NCBI GenBank assembly: GCA_964537285.1
Contig: CAZHZT010000038.1
Span: 1-40,656 of the forward strand
DNA length: 40,656 nucleotides
Reading direction: 5' to 3'
Source: CAZHZT01 sp964537285
Lineage (GTDB): Bacteria > Bacteroidota > Bacteroidia > Chitinophagales > Saprospiraceae
Numbering within the stretch: the stretch's first letter is position 1; each line of letters opens with the position of its first letter. Under the pieces are notes generated by a model. It worked only from the letters and a program-made list of their open reading frames with translations, did no database searches and was not told the DNA's origin. The position numbers were made by a program, and so were the translations under genes. Positions 8,310 through 18,000 of the stretch are shown here, in pieces.

Positions 8310-9044
8310 TCATGCTAACCTAGGCTCTTGGGAAACTATGTATTCCTTAAGCAGTCCTATATTATCAAGCAAGCCATCATTTTCATACACCATAAGCTCT
8401 TCACGCGTATGGGAACCATTCGTGACCCCAAGTGTAAACCCGCAGCCTGCTCTTTTTCCAGCCTGAAGGTCAGAGGGAGTATCTCCAATTTTGAGCACAT
8501 GTTTTGGGTTTTCAATACCGAGAACGGACATCGCCTTTTGAATCATAAAAGGTTCAGGACGCCCGGCAGGCACTTCGTCTGAACAAATGGAAAAGTCAAT
8601 TAACGCATCTTCATTTCCGAGGTATTGTTCATTTAGGCCCTTATCCCAGCCAAGTTTTTTTAAAATAATGTTAGTGACTACCCTGTAGAAGCCTGTACTA
8701 AAAGCAATTTCAATCCCTTTCCTTTTTAGCCATTGCAATAGTTCAAGAGCCCCTTCCGTAGGCAGCACTTCAGCATTCAGGTAATGGTTTTCGAGAATAT
8801 TCCGGAACAGTTGATAGGATTCTTCCACTTTCGAATCCAGTTCAGGATGACCATCTCCGAGTTGATCTTTCCAGAGTTTTTCAAAAACTTCGACCTTAGA
8901 CCATCCCATCATGGCATTGATTTCTTCTCTGCTTGGAGAGAGTCCTACTTGTTGAGCAGCATCAAAAAAACACTTTTCCACTTCTCTTTCATCTTTGACC
9001 ACCGTACCGGCCATATCAAAAACAACTAATTTTACATCAATCAT
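8310..9044 (-). CDS. Phosphonatase-like HAD hydrolase (TIGR03351 type)
   Basis: This 244-residue cytoplasmic HAD-superfamily enzyme begins with VVFDMAGT: the nucleophile is D10 and position +2 is Ala (A12), as in phosphonoacetaldehyde hydrolase, not the Asp of HAD phosphatases. K50 in MMGWSK corresponds in position to the cap lysine that forms the Schiff base in PhnX. Later motifs are STGF, LGW, DEVPAGRPEPFMI and IGDTPSDLQAG. The overall pattern fits the phosphonatase-like family TIGR03351, proposed to cleave the C-P bond of a substrate near phosphonoacetaldehyde. The start at 9044 (MIDVKLVVFD) is chosen over an upstream in-frame ATG at 9116, which adds a tail foreign to the family. The gene overlaps the regulator's 3' end by 8 bp, so the two are probably co-translated. 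The true substrate is unproven. Confidence 0.85.
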   Translation of the reverse strand: MIDVKLVVFDMAGTVVKDEREVEKCFFDAAQQVGLSPSREEINAMMGWSKVEVFEKLWKDQLGDGHPELDSKVEESYQLFRNILENHYLNAEVLPTEGALELLQWLKRKGIEIAFSTGFYRVVTNIILKKLGWDKGLNEQYLGNEDALIDFSICSDEVPAGRPEPFMIQKAMSVLGIENPKHVLKIGDTPSDLQAGKRAGCGFTLGVTNGSHTREELMVYENDGLLDNIGLLKEYIVSQEPRLA

Positions 9045-9624
9045 CTTTAGACTTATTGTAATAAAAATAAAGAACAAGCATTTTCGCTGGCTTGTCCGTT
9101 TCATTATGAGGAACATGAGGAACTTTTCCGTCGTAAAGAAGTGTATCCCCTTTTTTTAACAAGATGAATTCCTCATCTATTTGATAATTTATTTCTCCTT
9201 CCAGCACATATTTGAATTCATAAGCATCTACGGAGACCTTTTTGCGCTTGGAGCCGGGTTCTATTTCAAGAATTACTGCCTCAAGAATAAAATTTTCAAA
9301 AGGTTTATTAAGTATAAAATTATATAAAAACCCTACTGCATCTTCTTCTTTTTTTATAAGGCTATGCTCTCCCGGACTTATTTTGATGTATGGTTTAGTC
9401 GGCTCGAATTGTAGATTTTTAAAAAAATCTTCAGGAACAGTACCTAGTGACTGAATGATTGAAAGAAGTACCGGTAAAGAAGGTACTGTGCGGCCATTTT
9501 CTACCTTCGAGAGCAAGCCTTTACTAACACCGGCTTTTTCTGCTATCTCGACCAGTTTGTAACCCGATTGAAGCCGAAGCTCCCGGATACGCTTACCGAT
9601 ATTCGTTAAAAGGTGTTCGCTCAT
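9037..9624 (-). CDS. XRE-family regulator with C-terminal cupin domain
   Basis: This 195-residue regulator has a helix-turn-helix at residues ~10-62 (GKRIRELRLQSGYKLVEIAE, then VSKGLLSKVENG) and a C-terminal cupin barrel (~115-190) with a VDAYEFKYVLEGEINYQID stretch and PHVPHNETDKPAKMLVLYF. In such regulators the cupin usually senses a small molecule and the HTH binds short palindromes. It is co-transcribed with the phosphonatase-like gene and divergent from the TonB operon. Two near-identical 17-bp palindromes in the divergent region (9812-9828 and 9945-9961) are its likely operators, implying autoregulation. A MITE-like hairpin (copy A2) sits between its promoter and its ATG, only 10 bp from the start codon. 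It probably represses the locus until a phosphonate-derived ligand is present (inference). Confidence 0.9.
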   Translation of the reverse strand: MSEHLLTNIGKRIRELRLQSGYKLVEIAEKAGVSKGLLSKVENGRTVPSLPVLLSIIQSLGTVPEDFFKNLQFEPTKPYIKISPGEHSLIKKEEDAVGFLYNFILNKPFENFILEAVILEIEPGSKRKKVSVDAYEFKYVLEGEINYQIDEEFILLKKGDTLLYDGKVPHVPHNETDKPAKMLVLYFYYNKSKDD

Positions 9625-9634
9625 ATGTTTTTTA

Positions 9635-9744
9635 GTTCTTTGACATAAATTGTGGAGAATAGAACTTCAAAATGATAACCCTTTCAGCCACAAGGGCACT
9701 CAAGGGTTATCATTTTGAAGTTCCACACAATTTGTCAAAGAACG
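9635..9744 (+). mobile_element. Palindromic MITE-like element, family A copy 2
   Basis: A 110-bp hairpin flanked by perfect 9-bp direct repeats TGTTTTTTA at 9626-9634 and 9745-9753. The inner target copy ends 1 bp before the regulator's start codon, so the hairpin lies in the 5' leader of the XRE-cupin mRNA. This is the best-preserved target duplication together with copy 5. Confidence 0.85.
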
Positions 9745-9796
9745 TGTTTTTTAGTTACTCTTCCTTGGTATAAAACAGAATGATTAAGCTCCTGTG

Positions 9797-9804
9797 CAAA
9801 TATA
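9797..9804 (-). promoter_or_regulatory. Candidate -7 box of the XRE regulator
   Basis: On the minus strand this reads TATATTTG, matching the Bacteroidota -7 consensus TAnnTTTG. A -33 TTG is not clear. The first operator (9812-9828) begins 8 bp upstream on that strand and would cover the spacer and -33 region. Confidence 0.45.
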
Positions 9805-9811
9805 CTTAAGA

Positions 9812-9828
9812 GTTTACTATTAGTAAAC
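9812..9828. promoter_or_regulatory. Candidate operator 1 of the XRE-cupin regulator
   Basis: GTTTACTATTAGTAAAC is a perfect 7-3-7 inverted repeat next to the regulator's -7 box. It differs by one base from the palindrome at 9945-9961. The position fits negative autoregulation. Confidence 0.65.
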
Positions 9829-9900
9829 TTATTTAAAAAATTCCTTATAGAATTAATAGAAAATTAATAGATGTTTAACAGCAATAAGTTTTATAAAAAT

Positions 9901-9908
9901 TAACTTTG
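9901..9908 (+). promoter_or_regulatory. Candidate -7 box for the TonB / phosphodiesterase operon
   Basis: TAACTTTG matches TAnnTTTG and lies 55 bp before the first ATG. No clear -33 TTG. The second operator is about 36 bp downstream, inside the predicted leader. Confidence 0.5.
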
Positions 9909-9944
9909 TTGCGTAATAAAGGTGAAAATTTAAACCAATAACTA

Positions 9945-9961
9945 GTTTATTATTAGTAAAC
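9945..9961. promoter_or_regulatory. Candidate operator 2 of the XRE-cupin regulator
   Basis: GTTTATTATTAGTAAAC repeats operator 1 with one change and ends 1 bp before the ATG of the first rightward gene. Binding here would block transcription through the leader or translation initiation. Confidence 0.65.
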
Positions 9962-9962
9962 G

Positions 9963-10415
9963 ATGAATTTTCAAATCACAATTCTTATTCAGTTATTTTT
10001 TGCCCTGACACTTCCATTTTCAGCAATTTCACAAACGGATCTGAAAGTGAATAATGAAATTGCAGATTCTACATGGGCAAAGTTGAGCTGCGAACTAATG
10101 ACGGACATGTTTAACTTGTCTTACCAGTCATTTCAATATAACAAGCGAAAGTGGGAGATTCAGCCTACGCATTCAGCAGAAGATCTGTTGGAAGCTGCCT
10201 TTAAGTTTTATGGGCAGCAAAAAGACCGCTATCCACTAGATCAAAACAAACACCTTTTCACCAAAGAAGTCTTGGAGTCAGGAATAAATGCCTGTAGGCG
10301 AATGCGAAAAATCGGGTGGGCATGGATATTAATGCAGGACCGCTATCTGTTATATGGTGATCCTGCAGGCCATACAGCTTGTGCCGGGAAGAACTGCCAG
10401 GAGTGCACAAACTAA
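9963..10415 (+). CDS. Small secreted protein of unknown function, first gene of the rightward operon
   Basis: I do not recognise this 150-residue protein. It has a signal peptide (MNFQITILIQLFFALTLPFS, cleavage near AIS-Q). The mature part is mostly helical in appearance, with five cysteines at 43, 111, 140, 145 and 148; the last three form a C-x4-C-x2-C cluster right at the C-terminus (CAGKNCQEC). There is no lipobox. It starts 1 bp after operator 2 and ends 14 bp before the TonB receptor ATG, so it is the leading gene of the operon. A role in substrate capture, metal binding or receptor assembly is possible, but nothing in the sequence decides this. Confidence 0.8.
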   Translation: MNFQITILIQLFFALTLPFSAISQTDLKVNNEIADSTWAKLSCELMTDMFNLSYQSFQYNKRKWEIQPTHSAEDLLEAAFKFYGQQKDRYPLDQNKHLFTKEVLESGINACRRMRKIGWAWILMQDRYLLYGDPAGHTACAGKNCQECTN

Positions 10416-10429
10416 CTGATAAGAAACAT

Positions 10430-13400
10430 ATGAAAAACCATCTTTACACTACTCTGCTTTTTTTATTAAGTTGGTCTGCACTTTTGGCCCAAACCGGAGC
10501 TTTGGAAGGCGTTATATCTGACAATACCGGACCATTGCCGGGAGCGAACATCCTTATTAAAGATTCTAAGTATTTCACTACAACAGACCTGGACGGTTAT
10601 TTTCATTTTTATAAAATTCCCCCGGGTAATTATCAGCTCGAGGTGTCCTATATGGGATATCAAACACTTGAAATGGCTATTCAGCTGACAAACGGGGAAA
10701 CCAATAACATTGGAACCCTTAACCTGGAGTCTTCTTCAGAACTAATGGATGTTGAAGTCGAAGTTGTTTCAACAATGAAAGACGGTGAAAAGCGGGCTAT
10801 TAATATGACCAAGCTTTCCAACAAAGTCGTAAACATTGTAGCTGCCGAAGGTATAGGAAAACTGCCGGATCGCAACGCTGCGGAAGCTCTTCAACGAATG
10901 CCGGCTATCGCTCTGGAGCGCGATCAAGGCGAGGGTCGATATGTATCGGTAAGAGGTACCCCCAGGGATTGGAGTTCTTCCCTAATCAACGGTGACCGAA
11001 TGCCGGTGGCCGATGAAGGCGGAGACTCCAGAACACTTTCCTTTGACATTTTTCCATCTGAATTAATTGAATATATTATTGTCTCTAAAGCTTTAACTCC
11101 AGATCAGGAAGCAGATGCAATTGGTGGAAGTGTTAACTTCGTTACACGTACGGCACCTGAAGAAAGATCAGTATTTGCTAAAGTTGGAGGAGGATACAAT
11201 GCACAATCCAGAGGAGACGCTTACACGGCATCTTTGACTTATGGAGATAGGCTTGGCGACGGGAAGTTCGGATATTTAGTCAGCGGCTCTGTTTTCAACA
11301 GAAGTTGGGGCACCGATAACTATGAAGTAGCTTACAATGGAAGCCGTGACCACAGTGTCGCTCGTTTTGAATTACGCGATTATACAGGAAGAAGACAGAC
11401 TGTTGGCATAAATGCATCAGCAGAATATTTATTAAATAACCGGAGTAAAGTCTACTTCAAAGGAGTACATGGCCGCTTTGATGATGATGAGCTTAATCGC
11501 AAGACCATATTCTTTTACCGCCTTGGAACCGGAGACCAGATCGAACTACAAAACATACACAATAAAATGGAGATGCGTTTCTGGGGTGGAGAAGTTGGCG
11601 GAAACTTTAACCCTAGCCCTCGCTTAAATTTGAATGTAAAAATTGCGAGTTACTCCAATAGTTTTAATTACGGCAATGTGCCAAACCGCACACAACTCCC
11701 GAGTGATCCTGTAGAAAGAGCTGCCTGGATTGCCAGAGGCCTTGACATAGATCCTTCTGGTTATTTTGGAGTGCGTTTCCAACTTACCCGCCCTCTAGAG
11801 TTTCTGGATATGGTGTATTCAGAGGACGGCATCTTTAAATTACTAGGAGATGATCAAATTGGCTTTTTCGGTTCAACAGTCGATAGTCTTCCAGATATTA
11901 AATACGATTTTGAAAACATGCGATTTGACACTGTAGGTTGGGATTATTTTAGGCTTTTAGATTCTTCGCAAGTGACCGGCCCCGGTGATCCATATGATAA
12001 TATTCAACCTCAGTTCATTGAAGCTATTCGGGATAGCAATTTTGAATTTTTTGCGGCCTATAGCCAATTGCTGGAAGTAGAGGAAAAAGACCCAATAGTC
12101 GTTCAATTAGATTTGGACTACAAAATTTCCAATCAACTGAATGTTCAATTTGGAGGAAAGTACAGAATGAAAGAAGGCTTTCGGGAAAATGGCTTGATTA
12201 TCTGGAATCAGGATATTCTTCTTAACAGCAATAAATTACTGTTACCTACATTTGATACAGAGCCTTTAAATACCCAAGGTGGATTTCTCAATGAAATAGG
12301 CGCCCCTTATGATGATCGTTTGTATTCTTTCTTAACAGAGGATGCATTGGATAATTTTTTAGTCGATAACTCAGATTTCCTTCGAGTAGAAGACCTGGAT
12401 ACATGGCAGGAAGAAGATGTTATCGCTGATTTGGGAGGAGATTATTCTTATGAGGAGAATGTGGCTGCTGCTTATGGAATGCTTAACTTTAATCCGACCA
12501 ATAAGTGGTCTATAACGGCAGGGCTGCGCATGGAGCATACCTTTTTGAGAATGCAAGGCTTGTCACTGGATACTATTCTTCCAATTTTTACAGACTCCAG
12601 TAATTTCAATCAGGTGATCACTTCTGATACGATAGCGGAACAAGATTATTTTTCTTTTTTCCCAAGTGTGCACGTGCGGTATTCACCTACCAGAAATTTA
12701 AATTTGCGTTTTTCTACCTACAGAGCAATCCGGAGGCCTAATTTTAATGAATTGAACCCCGGGGAACCTTCAGTAGAATTTTTGGACTTCATTTATGAGT
12801 TTGGCAATGCCAACCTTGAACCAACCTATGCCTGGAACTTTGATTTAACCGCTGAGTACTTTTTCGACAATTCCGGCATGATAGCCGTAGGCGGATTTTA
12901 TAAAAGAGTAGACAATCACATTTTTGCTACCAATATACCAAGGGAATCTTCAGCTTACGATCGCAATAATGAACTACTAAGGAATTACGACAACGCCAGT
13001 GAGGCTTATGTAATTGGTGCGGAATTATCATTCGTAAAAAAGCTAAGCTTCCTGCCCGGAATTCTGAGCGGCTTTGGAGTCAACACAAATGGCTCCATCA
13101 TGGATTCTCGAATGACTACACCGGGAAGAACCAACGATCCTCCGCTTCCCAGGCAAGCCGACTACCTGGTAAATGCTGCCATTTTTTATGAAAAAGGAAA
13201 AATCTCGGCTCGACTGGCTCTAAATTATAGAGGATCCTATCTAGCAGAAGTCAATACGTTTCAGGAGGACTTTGATGCTGATCGTTGGTTGCACAATAAC
13301 ACAGAGTACGATATTTTCATGGGTGAATTTGCAAGTCTTGACTTTTCAGGCACCTATCTCATCAGCGATCAGTGGTCCGTGTTTCTTGATTTGAATAATT

Positions 13401-13504
13401 TGCTCAATAGCCCTTACAGGATGTACAGAGGCAAGCGGGAACACCCGATCCAGACGGAATATTATAGCATCAGAGGGCTGGCAGGATTAAAATTTAAATT
13501 ATAA
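10430..13504 (+). CDS. TonB-dependent outer-membrane receptor
   Basis: This 1024-residue receptor has a signal peptide (LLFLLSWSALLAQ), a carboxypeptidase-like beta-sandwich at ~23-110 (GALEGVISDNTGPLPGANILIKD, DLDGYFHFYKIPPGNYQLEVSYMGY), a plug domain (~115-250; GKLPDRNAAEALQRMP, then VSVRGTPRDW) and a long 22-strand-type barrel ending in ...LAGLKFKL. The GKLPDRNAAEALQR signature is that of the large TIGR01782-like receptors that import sizeable organic substrates. The start is the ATG at 10430 directly before the signal peptide; an in-frame upstream ATG at 10379 lies inside the previous gene. There is no SusD partner, which sets it apart from a glycan-utilisation pair. Context suggests uptake of a phosphonate-bearing compound (inference). 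Confidence 0.93.
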   Translation: MKNHLYTTLLFLLSWSALLAQTGALEGVISDNTGPLPGANILIKDSKYFTTTDLDGYFHFYKIPPGNYQLEVSYMGYQTLEMAIQLTNGETNNIGTLNLESSSELMDVEVEVVSTMKDGEKRAINMTKLSNKVVNIVAAEGIGKLPDRNAAEALQRMPAIALERDQGEGRYVSVRGTPRDWSSSLINGDRMPVADEGGDSRTLSFDIFPSELIEYIIVSKALTPDQEADAIGGSVNFVTRTAPEERSVFAKVGGGYNAQSRGDAYTASLTYGDRLGDGKFGYLVSGSVFNRSWGTDNYEVAYNGSRDHSVARFELRDYTGRRQTVGINASAEYLLNNRSKVYFKGVHGRFDDDELNRKTIFFYRLGTGDQIELQNIHNKMEMRFWGGEVGGNFNPSPRLNLNVKIASYSNSFNYGNVPNRTQLPSDPVERAAWIARGLDIDPSGYFGVRFQLTRPLEFLDMVYSEDGIFKLLGDDQIGFFGSTVDSLPDIKYDFENMRFDTVGWDYFRLLDSSQVTGPGDPYDNIQPQFIEAIRDSNFEFFAAYSQLLEVEEKDPIVVQLDLDYKISNQLNVQFGGKYRMKEGFRENGLIIWNQDILLNSNKLLLPTFDTEPLNTQGGFLNEIGAPYDDRLYSFLTEDALDNFLVDNSDFLRVEDLDTWQEEDVIADLGGDYSYEENVAAAYGMLNFNPTNKWSITAGLRMEHTFLRMQGLSLDTILPIFTDSSNFNQVITSDTIAEQDYFSFFPSVHVRYSPTRNLNLRFSTYRAIRRPNFNELNPGEPSVEFLDFIYEFGNANLEPTYAWNFDLTAEYFFDNSGMIAVGGFYKRVDNHIFATNIPRESSAYDRNNELLRNYDNASEAYVIGAELSFVKKLSFLPGILSGFGVNTNGSIMDSRMTTPGRTNDPPLPRQADYLVNAAIFYEKGKISARLALNYRGSYLAEVNTFQEDFDADRWLHNNTEYDIFMGEFASLDFSGTYLISDQWSVFLDLNNLLNSPYRMYRGKREHPIQTEYYSIRGLAGLKFKL

Positions 13505-13520
13505 ACTCAATATTTTATTT

Positions 13521-13631
13521 CGTTCTTTGACAAATTGTGTGGAACTTCAAAATGATAAGCCTTGAATGCTCTTGTGGCTGAAAGGATTATCATTTTGAAG
13601 TTCCATTTTTTCACAATTTATGTAAAACGAC
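13521..13631 (-). mobile_element. Palindromic MITE-like element, family A copy 3
   Basis: 111 bp, with one terminal repeat decayed (TGTAAAACGAC in place of TGTCAAAGAAC). The flanks ATTTTATTT (13512-13520) and TATTTATTT (13632-13640) match at 7 of 9. It starts 16 bp after the TonB receptor stop and ends 32 bp before the phosphodiesterase ATG, so it could reduce read-through between them. An open frame runs out of it into the phosphodiesterase gene but is not its real start. Confidence 0.75.
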
Positions 13632-13663
13632 TATTTATTTTAGCACCACAATTAATTAGGCTT

Positions 13664-14851
13664 ATGAAAAGAGGATTACAATTAATGATCACATGTTTCG
13701 TCTTGATAATTGCTTTCAATTTGCAAGCTCAAGATAAGGAACGCAAGGTATTATTCATTGGTATCGATGGCGTACGTTCGGATGCATTGCAATTAGCGAA
13801 CATGCCTGAAATGGATGAACTTTTTGATGAAGGTTTGTATACGTATACCTCCTGGCACCTTGGCATTACCGTTAGTGGGCCATCTTGGTCGAGCATGCTT
13901 ACGGGTGTTTGGGAACAAAAACACGGCGTTACAAACAACAGCTACACGGGAAGTAACTTCAACGAATATCCATATTTAGTTACGCGTGTAAGAGAATACC
14001 GCCCCGACTTAAAGGCTGTACAAATTACAAGCTGGGGGCCATTCAGCTTCGATGTTTACAATGTAGATTGGAACAATGATGTTTTGTTACCTTCTGATGA
14101 TGCTTGCTTAGACAATGCCAAGCTTCAATTGCTAGATCCAGATTTGGACTTTTTGTATTTGCACTTTGACGATTGCGATGCCGCTGGTCATGGTAATCAG
14201 TTTTCTCCAAACTCTCCTGTTTACATGAATGCGCTTGAATATGTAGATGGTCAAGTTGGTGAAGTAGTTGACGCATTGAGAAGTCGCTCTACTTATGATG
14301 ATGAAGATTGGTTGATTTTGTTAACTACAGACCACGGTGGAATTGGTTTTGGTCACGGAGGTAACTCTTTGGAAGAAAAAGTAATATGGTGGGCAGCAAT
14401 TGGTTCAACGGTTACGCCTGGTGAAATTGATATTGACTTCAACGATCCGCAGCAATGGTTCAATGCACCTATGCTTACAGATATTGCTGTTTGCGCTATC
14501 GATCATTTGCTACCAGACAATGATATCGAAGATTTAATTGCTGAGTGGGATTTGGATGGTCAATCCTGGCTAGACCCCACTCCTGTATTAGCCAACAAAG
14601 ACCTTTCTGTAGAAAAGTTCTTCTCTGTAACGCCTAATCCTGCAACTGATTTTGTAACAGTTCAAATGGATGAAGCTGGCCAAGAGTTGACTTATACGAT
14701 CTATGATCTTACAGGTAAAGTAGTTGCCAATAGATCCCTGGCAGGAACAAAGACTTTTGATGTAGATATGACCACTTTTGAGACTGGTATCTATTTCATT
14801 ACAGTAAACAGAGACGGTGTTGCTTATACCGAAAGAATTATTTTGAACTAA
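13664..14851 (+). CDS. T9SS-secreted phosphodiesterase / alkaline phosphatase superfamily enzyme
   Basis: This 395-residue enzyme has a signal peptide (ITCFVLIIAFNLQAQ), a catalytic domain of the nucleotide pyrophosphatase/phosphodiesterase type (~28-310) and a C-terminal T9SS sorting domain (~315-395; TPNPATDF, then LTGKVVANRSL, ending TERIILN). Visible two-metal residues are D35 (GIDGVRSDA), nucleophile S71 in SGPSWSSMLTG (position of Thr/Ser in T-x-P-x6-TG), D172 and H176 (DAAGH), D223-H224 (TTDHGG) and H231. The same superfamily includes phosphonoacetate hydrolase and phosphonate monoester hydrolases. The T9SS domain predicts export to the cell surface or medium. The start at 13664 is chosen because the longer frame from 13562 begins inside palindrome A3. 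Likely role: releasing a phosphonate or phosphate moiety outside the cell. The specificity is unknown. Confidence 0.9.
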   Translation: MKRGLQLMITCFVLIIAFNLQAQDKERKVLFIGIDGVRSDALQLANMPEMDELFDEGLYTYTSWHLGITVSGPSWSSMLTGVWEQKHGVTNNSYTGSNFNEYPYLVTRVREYRPDLKAVQITSWGPFSFDVYNVDWNNDVLLPSDDACLDNAKLQLLDPDLDFLYLHFDDCDAAGHGNQFSPNSPVYMNALEYVDGQVGEVVDALRSRSTYDDEDWLILLTTDHGGIGFGHGGNSLEEKVIWWAAIGSTVTPGEIDIDFNDPQQWFNAPMLTDIAVCAIDHLLPDNDIEDLIAEWDLDGQSWLDPTPVLANKDLSVEKFFSVTPNPATDFVTVQMDEAGQELTYTIYDLTGKVVANRSLAGTKTFDVDMTTFETGIYFITVNRDGVAYTERIILN

Positions 14852-14937
14852 GCACTCTGGAACCTAGATTTTACAATATTTAACACAGGGCTCAGGCATT
14901 AATAACAAATAATTCACATAGCCATTGCCCGCTTTTC

Positions 14938-14973
14938 AGATAGAGACGAGGATGCTCATCCTCATCTCTATCT
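14938..14973. terminator. Terminator hairpin after the phosphodiesterase gene
   Basis: Two 17-bp arms (first bases AGATAGAGACGAGGATG) with a CT loop and one mismatched pair, followed by GTTATTTC. It lies in the 176-bp gap between the phosphodiesterase gene and the giant LamG protein gene, the only gap of the rightward operon that has no dispersed MITE-like element. Confidence 0.75.
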
Positions 14974-15027
14974 GTTATTTCAACATTGCTTACATATTTT
15001 CCAAACTTCACAACCATATTTCAAACT

Positions 15028-18000
15028 ATGAAAAAGGTTTTACTCCTTAACGCAATTGCGTTATTATCCCTATTTTCTGCTTATGCAGGAACGATCATCC
15101 CCGCTGATTGGGGAAGCGATCTGACAGGTTACTGGACATTTGACAATTCAGCAAACTTGTTGGAAGCCACTGTTGGAAATGAATTAGTATTTATCAATTC
15201 AGGTGGTGATTTGGTTGAAATTACCGGTGCTTATGCCAATGACGGTGCAGTAACAGTACCTCTAGGAAGTTATTTTGATTGCGACCACTTGATCACTGGT
15301 GGTGCTGGCGGAGGAGGAAACGGAGGAGGAACATATATCAACCAATACACTTTGGTTTTTGATTTTAAAGTAACGACCATTGGAAGCTGGCACACTTTTT
15401 TCCAAACCAACTCTGCAAACTCTAACGATGGAGAGGCTTTCATTAACCCTTCCGGAGGAATTGGTGTAGGAGATACCGGGTATTCTCCCAATGGAACAGT
15501 TACCGAAGAAGAATGGTATCGTTTAGCTATTTCTGTAGACTTAGGAAACACCTATAAGTACTACTTAAACGGAGAATTGATCCAAGACGGTGGTGTTCAA
15601 ACTTTTGACGGTCGTTTCGCTGTAGAGGATTTTGAAATTAAGTTATTTGCCGATAACAATGGAGACGATGCAACCATTGATGTCACATCAGTAGCTGTTT
15701 TTAATCGCCCACTTACAGATGATGAAGCTAAGGTTCTTGGCGGTGTTCCTGACGGTGATCTGGACTGTTCTGAAAACCCTTCTGCTCTAGCAGCGACGGG
15801 TTTAGATGCAAGTACAGCTTTTGTTAGCTGGACAGAAGGCGGCAACCCAAATAACTACGAGATTCAATACGGTGAAGCAGGTTTCACTTTAGGAACTGGA
15901 GTTATTGAAATCTCGAACGATACGTTTATTAATTTATCTGGCTTGCTTCCAAATACTAACTATGACGTTTATGTGAGAGGTGTTTGTGGAAGTATAGATT
16001 CTACGGATTGGGTTGGCCCTGCTTCCTTTGCCACCCTTGGTTGTACGCCTCCTACCAATTTGACACTTGATATTGCCAATGCAGTAGCAGCAAAAGTTTC
16101 ATGGACAGGAAGCGGTTTTACAAACTGGAACCTTGAGTATGGCCCTGCAGGATTTACTCAAGGCACAGGAACAACAGCTTCCGATATCGCCAATGAATTT
16201 TACATTCTTAACAACCTGGAAGAAAATACATCTTACGATGTTTATGTCCAGGAAGTATGCGGTGGCGTAAACAGTGACTGGGAAGGCCCTCTTAATTTTA
16301 CTACTTCCACTAACCCTGTTGAAGGAGGCGATGACAACGCCATTGAGCTAGATGGCATCCTCGATACTGCCTTCCTTTCAGGTTACACAAGTGCTGCCTC
16401 CCTTGGCTTGCCACAAGAAGAAATTACGGTTGCAGCATGGATCAATGTAAACAGTTTCAATGACTATGCTGGTGTGATTGGATTTATGCAAGATAATGGT
16501 AGTTTTGAAAGAGGTTGGTTACTGCATACACGTTCCAACGGAACCATTAGCTTTATTGCAGCCACTGATGATAGCCAGGTTCTAGACTATGGCAACCAAG
16601 TGCCAATTAACGGTAATGAATGGGTACACGTAGCAGGTACATACGATGGAACGGATGTTAAGGTATATGTAAATGGTATCGAAGAGCTTTCGTTCCCGAA
16701 AGGAGGAAATATTTCTTACTCCGATTCCTGGTTGGTAATTGGTCGTTATAAGGATGATAACGAAGATTACATTTTTGATGGAAAAATTGACGATGTAGCT
16801 GTATTTAACAAAGCTTTGAATCAATCTGAGCTACTAGATTGGATTTGCGGTAAAATTCAGCCAGGTAACAGCCTCTACAACAATAACCTTGTGACTTACC
16901 ACCCAATGGCAGATGGTAGCGGCAACACCATTACAGATGTTAAAGGTATAAACAACGGTATCCTTGGCGGACCTGCCTGGACAACCTCTGAAGAAATGTT
17001 CGATTGCGATGATCCTGTCGGAGAAGCAGACTTCAATGCTGTTGTTTTCAATGAAACACCTGACTACATCGATACAGACTGGGATCCCGCTTTTGGTACC
17101 GATCAGGATTTCTCTATCGAATTCCGTATCAAATCAAACGGATGGGATAGTGACCCTGCTATTCTTTCCGATAAAGACTGGGGCAGCGGATCAAATGCAG
17201 GTTTCAACATAGCGCTTTGTGGAAATGGCAATGGTATCGATGTAAATATTGGTGACGGTTCCAACCGCGCTGACCTTTGTAGTGGAAATATCAGTGATGG
17301 TACCTGGCACCATGTCCTTATCGCTGTAGATCGCGATGCTATGGTTTCTATGTATATTGATGGTGTATTCGTTGAAGAAGGTGATATGACTGCTTTAGGT
17401 GATATTACCTCTCCGTTTACGTTCAAAATGGGGCAGGATGGAACTGGAAGCTACAGTGCTAATGCTACTTGTGAATTAAGCGATGTACGTATTTGGAACA
17501 AAGTACTTAATGTAAATGAATCTGCCGCTTACCGCTGTGTACGTGTAGATAACACACACCCATCTTACGCTGACCTAATCCACTACTGGAAGCTAGACGA
17601 AGGCACAGGCACAGAAGTAGCTGATGAAATTGGTGGCAATACCGGTACATTTGTAGCAGGTACAGCATGGACATTATTGAACAACTTCCCAAGTGCTATT
17701 GCTGCTTTTGATGTTATTGCAAATCTATCGAACGTTTCTTTCCTTAACAACTCTACATTTGGTAATTACTTCTGGAATTTTGGTGACAACACAACAAGCA
17801 CTGCTATTAACCCTTCTCACTTGTATACACAAGTAGGTACCTATGAAGTAACCCTCGTTGCTCAAAATGCTTGTGATTCCGATACATTGACACAAACTGT
17901 GGAGATTACCGCGCTGGATAACAACCTACTGACTTCTCTTGATTTGGACGGAACAGATGACATCGTCGTTCTTACAAATGATTTGAACTTCGGTTCAACA

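Noticed and set aside
13562..13663. In-frame extension MNALVAERIIILKFH... at the 5' end of the phosphodiesterase gene
   Set aside because: It is translation of palindrome A3; the same peptide appears at 36814 from copy A5. The signal peptide begins at 13664.
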